A stretch of DNA of 64,000 bases from positions 248,001 through 312,000 of the forward strand of contig NZ_BMQB01000001.1 of the NCBI RefSeq assembly GCF_014647895.1. The letters run 5' to 3'. Positions 50,077 to 57,401 of this stretch are shown here, piece after piece. Position numbers and translations under genes: made by a program. The notes under the pieces are model-generated. The model was not told where the DNA came from, ran no database searches, and saw only the letters and a list, made by a program, of their open reading frames with translations. The stretch is from Pilimelia anulata (GTDB lineage: Bacteria > Actinomycetota > Actinomycetes > Mycobacteriales > Micromonosporaceae). How positions within the stretch are numbered: the stretch's first letter is position 1; every line of letters begins with the position of its first letter.

Positions 50077-52266
50077 TCAGTTTGATATATGTCGTAAGGT
50101 GGCCGCGCCGTCCGGTAGCCAGTCCGTGTCGAGGCTCACTGTCGTGAGCCGCTGGGTGGCCCGCGACAGCGCCACGTACAGCGTGCGCGCCCCCGACTCG
50201 GCCTCGCCGAGAATCTCGGCCGGCTCGACCAGAACCACCCCGTCGTACTCCATACCCTTGGCCTCCAGGCTCGTCACGACCTGCAGGCGCTCGCCGGCGC
50301 CGGCGTCGGCCAGCCAGCCGGCCGCCTCGTCCCGGCGGCGCAGGGCGGTGATCACCCCCACCGTCCCCTCCACCCCCGCCAGCACCGCGGCCACCGCGGC
50401 CCGGGTCGCCGGGCCCAGCTCGGCCGGGGCGCCGACGGTGACGTGGGTCGGGTCGACGCCGGTGGACCGGACGGCCACCGGCAGCGGCAGGTCCGGCTGC
50501 ACCCGGCGGATCACCCCGGCGGCGACGGCGAAGATCTCCGCGGAGTTGCGGTAGTTGGTGGACAGCGTGAAGGTCTCCCGCCGGCGCCGCCCCAGCGCGG
50601 CGTCGCGGGCCCGGGCCAGCTCGGCCGGGTCGCCGGTCCACGCGCTCTGCGCCGGGTCGCCGACGATCGTCCAGGAGGCGTACCGGCCGCGCCGCCCCAG
50701 CATCCGCCACTGCATCGGCGAGACGTCCTGCGCCTCGTCCACGACGATGTGGGCGTAGTCGCGGTAGTCGTCCGGGCGGACGGCGGCCCGCTCCCGGGCG
50801 GCCCGCTGCCGGTCGGTGAACGTGCTCACCTCGTGCACGCCGGGCGCGATCTCGAAGCTCGTCCGGACCCGGCGCGGGCGGCGGCGCGGCCTGCCCAGCA
50901 GGGCGTCCAGCTCGTCCAGCAGGGCCAGGTCGGCGACCGTCGGCCCGTCCGCCAGCAGGCCGGCGAAGGACGCGGCCAGCGCGGTCACCTCGCGGCCGCC
51001 GAGCACGTCCCGGCCCCAGCGGCGCAGCCGCCGCTCGTCGCCCAGCCAGCTCAGCACCCGCAGCGGGGTGAGCTGCGGCCACCAGGCGCGCAGGAAGTCG
51101 CGGAAGGCCGGGTGCTCGCTCAGCTCCTCCTCGAACCGCGCCCGATCGGGCAGCCGGCCGCCGAGCTGGTCGGGCGCCTGCCGCCAGAGCGCGGTGAACA
51201 GGTTGTCGAAGCCGGCCCGGCGGACCTCGTTGCGCCGGGCGCCGCGCGTCAGCGCCGCCACCCGGGCCCGGTCGAGGGCGTCGCGGTCCAGCTTCAGCAG
51301 CCCGCCCCGGTACGCCAGCCGGAACTCCTCCGGCCCGCCCGGCGCCGCCGCCCGGGCCGCCCGGCCCAGCACGGTCTGCATCCGCAGCGAGCCCTTGATC
51401 GACGCCAGCGCCGGCGGGTCGACCCGGTTCGTGGGGGAGATGCTCGGCATCAGCGAGCCGAGCGAGCGCAGGGTCGCCGCGTCCTCGCCCAGCGAGGGCA
51501 GGACGGCGCTGATGTAGTCGACGAAGACCGGCGACGGGCCGACCACCAGGATGCCGCTGCCGGCGAACCGGTTCCGGTCCGAGTACAGCAGGTACGCCGC
51601 CCGGTGCAGCGCGACCGCCGTCTTGCCGGTGCCGGGGCCGCCGGAGACGATCGTGACGCCCGAGGCGGGCGAGCGGATCGCCTCGTCCTGCTCCCGCTGG
51701 ATCGTGGCGACGATGTCGCGCATCCCGCGGGTGGTGGTGCGCGACAGCGCGCCCAGCAGCGCCCCGTCGCCGACCAGCGGCAGGTCCGGCGGGGCGGCGG
51801 CCGGGTCGAGCAGGTCGTCGGTCAGGCCGGTCACGGTCTCGCCGCTGGACTGGATCATCCGCCGGCGGACCACCCCCTGCGGGTCGGCGGCGGTGGCCCG
51901 GTAGAAGGCGGCGGCGGCCGGCGCCCGCCAGTCGATCACCAGCGGCTCGCTGGCCTCGCCGCGCACGCCCAGCCGGCCCACGTAGTGCACGGCGCCGTCG
52001 CGGCGGTCCAGCCGGCCGAAGACCAGGCCCTCGTGCTCGGCGTCGAGGACGTACCGGCGCTGCGCCGCGTGGAACACCATCGCGTCCCGCTCGACCAGCG
52101 CGCCGAAGTTGCCGACCCCGGCCAGCTCGTAGCCCTCCCGCTCGGCCCGGGCCGCGGAGCGGCGCAGCTCGCCGAGCCGGGCGTACACCCGGTCCAGGTG
52201 CCGCTGCTCGACCGCCAGCTCCCGCGCCAGGACCCGGTCGGCGGGCCGGTGCTCGGCGTCGGTCAT
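50077..52266 (-). CDS. HelD/HelR-like RNA polymerase-associated helicase (729 aa)
   Basis: A UvrD/Rep-type superfamily 1 ATPase. The N-terminal antiparallel coiled coil (LARELAVEQRHLDRVYARLG, ELRRSAARAEREGYEL) is typical of HelD and inserts into the RNA polymerase secondary channel. Walker A is TIVSGGPGTGKTAVALHRAA, Walker B is AHIVVDEAQDVSPMQWRML, motif III is WTIVGDPAQSAWTGDPAE and the late motif LYVALSRATQRLT follows. HelD proteins detach stalled RNA polymerase; actinobacterial HelR can also protect against rifamycins. ATG 52266 has GAGGAG four bases upstream. No obvious rifamycin-associated inverted repeat was seen upstream. It is downstream of dedA on the same strand. Confidence 0.88.
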   Translation of the reverse strand: MTDAEHRPADRVLARELAVEQRHLDRVYARLGELRRSAARAEREGYELAGVGNFGALVERDAMVFHAAQRRYVLDAEHEGLVFGRLDRRDGAVHYVGRLGVRGEASEPLVIDWRAPAAAAFYRATAADPQGVVRRRMIQSSGETVTGLTDDLLDPAAAPPDLPLVGDGALLGALSRTTTRGMRDIVATIQREQDEAIRSPASGVTIVSGGPGTGKTAVALHRAAYLLYSDRNRFAGSGILVVGPSPVFVDYISAVLPSLGEDAATLRSLGSLMPSISPTNRVDPPALASIKGSLRMQTVLGRAARAAAPGGPEEFRLAYRGGLLKLDRDALDRARVAALTRGARRNEVRRAGFDNLFTALWRQAPDQLGGRLPDRARFEEELSEHPAFRDFLRAWWPQLTPLRVLSWLGDERRLRRWGRDVLGGREVTALAASFAGLLADGPTVADLALLDELDALLGRPRRRPRRVRTSFEIAPGVHEVSTFTDRQRAARERAAVRPDDYRDYAHIVVDEAQDVSPMQWRMLGRRGRYASWTIVGDPAQSAWTGDPAELARARDAALGRRRRETFTLSTNYRNSAEIFAVAAGVIRRVQPDLPLPVAVRSTGVDPTHVTVGAPAELGPATRAAVAAVLAGVEGTVGVITALRRRDEAAGWLADAGAGERLQVVTSLEAKGMEYDGVVLVEPAEILGEAESGARTLYVALSRATQRLTTVSLDTDWLPDGAATLRHISN

Positions 52267-52338
52267 CGTTCTCCTCGACTCTCCGGACATCGGGGTGAGA
52301 CTACTGGCCCGCGCGCCCCGCCCGCCCGGCCCGCCGGC

Positions 52339-52998
52339 TCAGCCGCGGCCCGCGGGGGTCCGCTCGGGCGGCGGTGCGTCCGTGTCGGCGTCGGCGGCGG
52401 CCCGGCGGGCGCGCCGTTTCAGCCACACCGTCGTACCCAGCCCGGCCAGCACCGCCAGCACCAGCGCCACCCAGGAGAAGCCCTTGAGCCAGCGCTCGGC
52501 GACCTGGCCCAGCGAGTACAGCGCGAACACCGTGCCGAACGCCCACAGCAGCCCGCCGCCGGCGTTGGCCAGCAGGAACCGCCGGTACGGCACGTGCAGC
52601 GCCCCGGCCAGCGGCCCGGCGAGGATCCGCAGCAGCGCGACGAACCGGCCGAAGAACACCGCCCACACGCCCCATCGGGCGAACATCCGCTCGGCGGCGG
52701 CGAGCTGGGCCGGGCCGAGGTGCTTCGGGAAGCGGCGGCCCAGCCGCAGCAGCAGGGTGCGGCCGCCGCGCCGGCCGATCGCGTACCCGATGGAGTCCCC
52801 GATGATCGCGCCGGTCGCGGCGGCGATGGCCACGCCCCACGGGTCGACGGCGCCGGTGGCGGCGAGCAGCGCCGAGCTGACCAGGGCGATCTCGCCGGGC
52901 ACCGGGACGCCCATGCTCTCGACGCCGATGATCAGGCCGACGAGGGCGTACAGCGCCTCGGGCGGCAGCGCGGCCAGCCAGCCCTGGATCGAATGCAC
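52339..52998 (-). CDS. DedA-family membrane protein (219 aa)
   Basis: A VTT/SNARE-associated-type membrane protein related to lipid scramblases and flippases. It shows GVESMGVPVPGEIALVSSAL (re-entrant loop with an acidic residue), AATGAIIGDSIGYAIGRRGG and MFARWGVWAVFFGRFVALLR, the family's F-x-R-F-x-P-x-x-R-like motif, then RRFLLANAGGGLLWAFGTVF. Four to five hydrophobic segments and an Arg-rich C-terminus. Family members are linked to undecaprenyl-phosphate or phospholipid recycling and to resistance to cationic peptides. It lies between the hydrolase gene and the HelD-like gene on the same strand. Confidence 0.9.
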   Translation of the reverse strand: MHSIQGWLAALPPEALYALVGLIIGVESMGVPVPGEIALVSSALLAATGAVDPWGVAIAAATGAIIGDSIGYAIGRRGGRTLLLRLGRRFPKHLGPAQLAAAERMFARWGVWAVFFGRFVALLRILAGPLAGALHVPYRRFLLANAGGGLLWAFGTVFALYSLGQVAERWLKGFSWVALVLAVLAGLGTTVWLKRRARRAAADADTDAPPPERTPAGRG

Positions 52999-53089
52999 AG
53001 CAGCGCCCCCGGGAACCCAGCGAAAGGAGTGCGTACCAACCTACCGGACCCCATCGACCCCCACCCGACCGAAACCGGACCGCCGGCGG

Positions 53090-54013
53090 TCAGGCCGCCC
53101 GGGGCAGTCGGACGCCGCCGGCCGCGGCCAGCACCGAGGCGATGGCGGCGTCGACCTCGTCCGGGCGCTCCAGCATCAGCATGTGCCCGGCGTCGGGGCA
53201 GACGTGCAGGCCCGCCCCGCCGAGCGCGTCGGCGATGCCCTCGGCGCACGGCAGCGGGGTGATCCGGTCCCGGTCGCCGACCAGGACCGCCGACGGCACG
53301 CCGGGCAGCCCGCGCAGCACCTCCAGCCGCTGCTGGGTGCCGGCCGACTCGCGGAACCCGCCGATCGAGCGCAGGCTGGACCCGGCCACCGCGGCGCAGG
53401 TGAGCTGGAGGTCGTCGGGGTCGCACGGGTCGCCGAACATCAGCCAGCGGATCGCCGGCCGGATCGCCGACATCAGCGGCCGGTGCGGGCGGACGTCGCC
53501 GCAGCGGGCCATGACGTACGAGCCGGAGAGTTCGAGCACCCGGACGATCCGGGCCAGCGGGTGCGGCAGCCCGTACTCGGTGTGCGCGTGCCCCTCGGCG
53601 GTCGTGGAGACCATCACCAGGCCGCGCACCCGGGCGGCGAAGTCGGCGGGCGCGGCGGCGGCGTACTCCATGATCGTCATGCCGCCGAGCGAGTGGCCGA
53701 CCAGGACCACCGGCCCGTCGATGTGCGCCAGGACGGCGGCCAGGTCGGCGCCGAGCTGGGGGAGGGTGGCGCCGACCCGGTTGGTGGCCGAGGAGCGGCC
53801 GTGCCCGCGGGCGTCGTACACCACCACGCCGGGGCCGCCGGGGGCGGCGGTCAGCCGGCGGATCTGCCGGTACCAGATCCGGCGGTCCAGGGTCCAGCCG
53901 TGCAGCAGGACCACGGTGAGCGGGGCGCGGCGGGGCCCGTGCGCCTCGACGTGCAGCCGGACCCCGTCGGTGAGTCGCACGCTGAGCTGGCCCGAGGGCT
54001 CCGGCTGCGTCAT
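53090..54013 (-). CDS. Alpha/beta hydrolase (307 aa)
   Basis: The alpha/beta hydrolase fold is shown by VVLLHGWTLDRRIWYRQI (oxyanion loop), VVYDARGHGRSS, the nucleophile elbow VVLVGHSLGGMTIMEYA with the catalytic Ser, the acid Asp in AVLVGDRDRITPLP, and the His in VCPDAGHMLMLERPDEV. No signal peptide. The substrate is unknown; esterase, lipase or haloperoxidase-like roles are all possible. ATG 54013 is chosen because GGAGG lies about nine bases upstream. A GATAAT-like -10 lies near 54066-54071 on the minus strand. Confidence 0.9.
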   Translation of the reverse strand: MTQPEPSGQLSVRLTDGVRLHVEAHGPRRAPLTVVLLHGWTLDRRIWYRQIRRLTAAPGGPGVVVYDARGHGRSSATNRVGATLPQLGADLAAVLAHIDGPVVLVGHSLGGMTIMEYAAAAPADFAARVRGLVMVSTTAEGHAHTEYGLPHPLARIVRVLELSGSYVMARCGDVRPHRPLMSAIRPAIRWLMFGDPCDPDDLQLTCAAVAGSSLRSIGGFRESAGTQQRLEVLRGLPGVPSAVLVGDRDRITPLPCAEGIADALGGAGLHVCPDAGHMLMLERPDEVDAAIASVLAAAGGVRLPRAA

Positions 54014-54189
54014 CTCCCCACCTCCACGGAAGCTGGGATCCCGCCGGGCGTACCGGCGGGTAACCATTATCGCCCACCGTACGCCGAACTGAACGATTCC
54101 TTAATCGGTCGATCCGTCGCCGGTGTGGCGCGGACCACATCCGGCCGGCGGCCGAATGGTCGACGGAAAAGCCGGACATCCGGGTACAG

Positions 54190-54230
54190 CGCAGCGCCCC
54201 CGCCGGATCGTTCCCGGCGGGGGCGCTGCG
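54190..54230. terminator. Strong hairpin downstream of the 109-aa gene
   Basis: A 17-bp perfect stem (CGCAGCGCCCCCGCCGG at 54190-54206 with 54214-54230) has a seven-base loop and lies 16 bases beyond the stop of the minus-strand gene. Confidence 0.75.
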
Positions 54231-54246
54231 GCGCGGTGCGGGGCGG

Positions 54247-54576
54247 TCAGCCCTCGAACACGCCCGCGGACACGAGGCGCGCCTCGGCGTCGGCCCACGG
54301 GTGCTCGGGGTTCGCCTCGGCCAGCGCGGCCAGCTCGGCGCGGATCTTGGTGCCGTGCCCGGCCGCCGCCAGCACGCGGATCTCCTCGACGAACGCGTCC
54401 GAGGAGGTGCTGAGGTGGGTGGTCTTGCCGTTGGTCAGATTGCGGACGTAAGCGTGCTTCCCGCCGTTGAGCGGGATCAGGTACTTGAACTCACCGAGCA
54501 CGCTCAGTGCGCCACCCTGCCCGGCCTGGCCGGCCCGGACGGATGCGCGGGCGGTCTTCGACGTGTTGCTCGCCAC
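54247..54576 (-). CDS. Conserved-looking small hypothetical protein (109 aa)
   Basis: No family is recognised with certainty. A flexible N-terminus (MASNTSKTARASVRAGQAGQ) is followed by a small beta segment (LSVLGEFKYLIPLNGGKHAY, VRNLTNGKTTHLSTSSDAF) and helices (VEEIRVLAAAGHGTKIRAEL). No signal peptide. The strong terminator and coding character support a real gene. I see only a partial ribosome site (GGAG) upstream of ATG 54576. It stands alone, next to a long intergenic region with repeats. Confidence 0.7.
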   Translation of the reverse strand: MASNTSKTARASVRAGQAGQGGALSVLGEFKYLIPLNGGKHAYVRNLTNGKTTHLSTSSDAFVEEIRVLAAAGHGTKIRAELAALAEANPEHPWADAEARLVSAGVFEG

Positions 54577-55086
54577 GGGAGGCTCCTCGGGATGATCGAA
54601 TGCGTGCCGGTCCGCGGACCGGAGAGCAGCGTACCCGACGGGGAAGCGCCGGTGGGAAGCGGTCAGTTTGGTCGATCACTGGCGCGCCGCCCGCCCGACC
54701 CGGCATCATGGGGGTGATTGACACGATCGGCGCGGAGGGGGAGATCTCACGCTCAAGCCCGTTCGCCCGCGGGCCGCGCTCCCGCGCGGGATCCGCGCGT
54801 CGCGGACACCCGCGCCGACCGGCGGATAACCGCACCGACGTCGCGGGGACCCCGTAACGTCGCGGGAACCCCGCAATGGCGCGGCACGTCGCATCGAGAA
54901 GCAAGTGGCAGATCCAAGCCGATCGATGCACAGAGCGCGCAGCAGTTGCACAGAGCGCGCAACAAGGCGGGGAACGCACCATAGCACCGCACCGGCCCGC
55001 CACACGGCGCGGCACGCCGGGCACGGCGGCACCACCAGGTCCGAGGTCGTAGGGGAAGACGCACCTCGGTCCCCAGGAGGTCAGCC
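54577..55086. other. 510-bp intergenic region with two sets of direct repeats
   Basis: No convincing gene is seen. CGTCGCGGGGACCCCG (54839-54854) recurs as CGTCGCGGGAACCCCG (54858-54873) with a 19-base period. GCACAGAGCGCGCA occurs at 54928-54941 and 54948-54961 with a 20-base period. Periods near two helical turns suggest binding sites on one DNA face upstream of the DUF3145 gene. Confidence 0.55.
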
Positions 55087-55578
55087 GTGTCCACTCGTGG
55101 CGTCGTGTACGTGCACTCCACCCCGGTCGCCGTTCGGCCGCACGTGGAGTGGGCGATCGCGCGCGTGCTCGAAACCCCGGTCCGCCTGGAGTGGACCGGG
55201 CAGCCCGTCGACCCCGGCGCGCACCGCGCCGAGTGCGGCTGGACGGGGCGACCCGGCACGGGCGCCCAGCTCGCGGGCGCCCTGCGCCAGTGGCCGATGC
55301 TGCGGTACGAGGTCACCGAGGAGCCCAGCCCCGGCTGCGACGGCGAGCGCTTCATGCACGTGCCGAACCGCGGCCTCTTCCACGCCCCCACCAACGCCGC
55401 CGGGGACATCCACCTCGGCGAGCACCGGCTCCGCTCGCTGCTCGCCGGCGCCCGCGGCCCGGAGGCGCTCGCGCACGCGCTGGAACGGGCGCTCGGCACC
55501 GCGTGGGACCACGAACTGGAGCCGTACCGGTACGCCGGCGATGGCGCTCCGGTCACCGTCCTCACCCAGGTCGGCTGA
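55087..55578 (+). CDS. DUF3145 family protein (163 aa)
   Basis: It begins MSTRGVVYVHSTPVAVRPHV and shows ARVLETPVRLEWTGQPVDPG, LRQWPMLRYEVTEEPSPGCD and RFMHVPNRGLFHAPTNAAGD, which I recognise as the DUF3145 family. That family is conserved across actinobacteria and often found near fatty acid synthesis genes. Function is unknown; there is no signal peptide or membrane segment. AGGAGG lies six bases before GTG 55087. A repeat-rich region precedes it. Confidence 0.85.
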   Translation: MSTRGVVYVHSTPVAVRPHVEWAIARVLETPVRLEWTGQPVDPGAHRAECGWTGRPGTGAQLAGALRQWPMLRYEVTEEPSPGCDGERFMHVPNRGLFHAPTNAAGDIHLGEHRLRSLLAGARGPEALAHALERALGTAWDHELEPYRYAGDGAPVTVLTQVG

Positions 55579-55656
55579 CGCCGGGTCGGCCGGCCGCCGG
55601 GAATTCCGGCGTGATGGCCGTTCGTCCGATTCGGCCCACTCTGCTGTCATGGCAGC

Positions 55657-57381
55657 GTGGACACCCCTCGCCGCCGCGCGGCCCGGGCGGCGCTGGCCGC
55701 CCTGACCGCGGGCGCCCTCCTCGCCGGATGCGGTTCCGCGCCGCCGCGGCCGACGTTCGTCGCCGCCACCCCGGCCGCCGCGACCACCGGTCCCGCCGCC
55801 CCCGCGCCGCCCGCCGCCGGCACCGGGCCGGCCGCCGACCGGGCCGCCGCGCTGTCCGATGCCGACCTGGTCGGGCAGGTGCTCATGCCGTTCGCGTACG
55901 GCGCCGACGCCACCGACGTCACCCCCGCCTCCGCCGCCGCCAACCGCGCGCTGGCCGGCGTCGCCACCCCGGCGGAGCTGGTGGCCCGGTACCGGCTCGG
56001 CGGCGTCATCCTCGTCGGCGCCACCGGCGACGACCCGACCGCGGCGAGCCAGCCGACGTCCAACGTCGACTCGCCGGCCGCCGTCCGCCGGCTCACCGCC
56101 GGCCTCCAGCGGGCCGGCCGGGCGCTGCCCGCCGCGGCGCCGCTGCTCGTCGGCACCGACCAGGAGTACGGCACCGTCGTCCGGATCCGGGACGGCGTCA
56201 CCGCGCTGCCGTCGGCGATGGCCTTCGGCGCCGCCGACCGGCCCGCCGCGACCACCGCCGCCTGGCGGGCCGCCGGCACCGAGCTGTCCGCCCTCGGGGT
56301 GAACGTGGCCTTCGCGCCGGTCGCCGACGTCGTCGGCGGCGCCGACGGGGTGATCGGCTCCCGCTCGTACGGCAGCCGCCCGGCCGCGGTGTCCGAGCAG
56401 GTCGGCGCGGCCGTCCGCGGCCTGCGCGCCGGCGGTGTCGCGGCCACCCTCAAGCACTTCCCCGGCCACGGCCACACCGCGGTGGACAGCCACGCCGCGC
56501 TGCCCCGGCTCGCCCGCCCGCTGGCCACCCTCGAACGCGAGGACCTGCCGCCGTTCCGGGCCGGCATCGCCGCCGGCGCCGAACTGGTCATGGCCGGCCA
56601 CCTCGACGTCGCCGCGGTCGACCCCGGCACCCCGGCGACGTTCTCGAAGCCGGTGCTCACCGGCCTGCTGCGCGGCAAGCTCGGCTACGACGGGGTGGTC
56701 GTCACCGACGCGCTGAACATGGCCCCGGCCAAGCGCTGGCCGCCGGCCGAGGCCGCGCTGCGGGCGCTGCTGGCCGGCAACGACCTGCTGCTGATGCCGC
56801 TGGACCTGCCCGCGGTCCAGCGCGGGCTGCTCGCCGCGCTGCGCGACGGCCGGCTGCCCCGCGCGCAGCTCGTCGCGTCCGTCGCGCGGATCCTCCGCCT
56901 CAAGCAGCGGTACGCCGACCGGCCCGCGCCCGGCACCGGCGTGCTGCGCGCCCCCGCGCACGCCGCCGCCGCCGACGCGGTCAGCCGGGCCGCGCTCACC
57001 CAGCTCCGCGGCCCCTGCGGCGGGCCGCTGGTCGACGGCCCGGTCGCCGTCACCGCCGCCCGCGGCCGGGAACGCCGGGCCGCCGCGCTGCGCGCCGCCC
57101 TGGCCGACCTGGGCGTGCCGGTCGCCGCCGACGGCACCCCGGTGCACCTCGTCGGGTACGGCGACGGCCCGGCCGACCTGAACCCCGACGCCGCGGTGAC
57201 CATCGCCCTGGACAGCCCGCGGGTGCTCGCCGCGGCGCGGTCGCCGGTGCTGCTCGCCGCGTACGCCGGCACGCCCGGGGCGCTGCGCGCGGCGGCCGCG
57301 GTGCTCGCCGGCCGGGCGCCCGCGCCGGGCCGCTCGCCGGTCGCCGTGGAGGGGCTGCCGCGCACGAGTTGTCCGGGTTGA
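55657..57381 (+). CDS. Glycoside hydrolase family 3 lipoprotein, NagZ-like (574 aa)
   Basis: A probable beta-N-acetylglucosaminidase acting on cell-wall sugars. The lipoprotein signal ALAALTAGALLAGC gives lipidation at Cys. The (beta/alpha)8 domain has LLVGTDQEYGTVVRI and the NagZ-type motif LKHFPGHGHTAVDSH, whose His and Asp form the acid/base dyad. The nucleophile Asp is expected in VVVTDALNM. A C-terminal domain of about 190 residues follows. GTG 55657 gives the shortest N-terminus that keeps the signal. It is followed 20 bases later by a polytopic membrane protein gene with its own -10 element. Export to the cell surface contrasts with the cytoplasmic NagZ of proteobacteria. Confidence 0.9.
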   Translation: MDTPRRRAARAALAALTAGALLAGCGSAPPRPTFVAATPAAATTGPAAPAPPAAGTGPAADRAAALSDADLVGQVLMPFAYGADATDVTPASAAANRALAGVATPAELVARYRLGGVILVGATGDDPTAASQPTSNVDSPAAVRRLTAGLQRAGRALPAAAPLLVGTDQEYGTVVRIRDGVTALPSAMAFGAADRPAATTAAWRAAGTELSALGVNVAFAPVADVVGGADGVIGSRSYGSRPAAVSEQVGAAVRGLRAGGVAATLKHFPGHGHTAVDSHAALPRLARPLATLEREDLPPFRAGIAAGAELVMAGHLDVAAVDPGTPATFSKPVLTGLLRGKLGYDGVVVTDALNMAPAKRWPPAEAALRALLAGNDLLLMPLDLPAVQRGLLAALRDGRLPRAQLVASVARILRLKQRYADRPAPGTGVLRAPAHAAAADAVSRAALTQLRGPCGGPLVDGPVAVTAARGRERRAAALRAALADLGVPVAADGTPVHLVGYGDGPADLNPDAAVTIALDSPRVLAAARSPVLLAAYAGTPGALRAAAAVLAGRAPAPGRSPVAVEGLPRTSCPG

Positions 57382-57388
57382 CCCCTGG

Positions 57389-57394
57389 TACCGT
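57389..57394 (+). promoter_or_regulatory. -10 element TACCGT for the polytopic membrane protein gene
   Basis: TACCGT ends seven bases before ATG 57402 with no ribosome site, again a leaderless pattern. Confidence 0.5.
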
Positions 57395-57401
57395 GCCGCC
57401 A

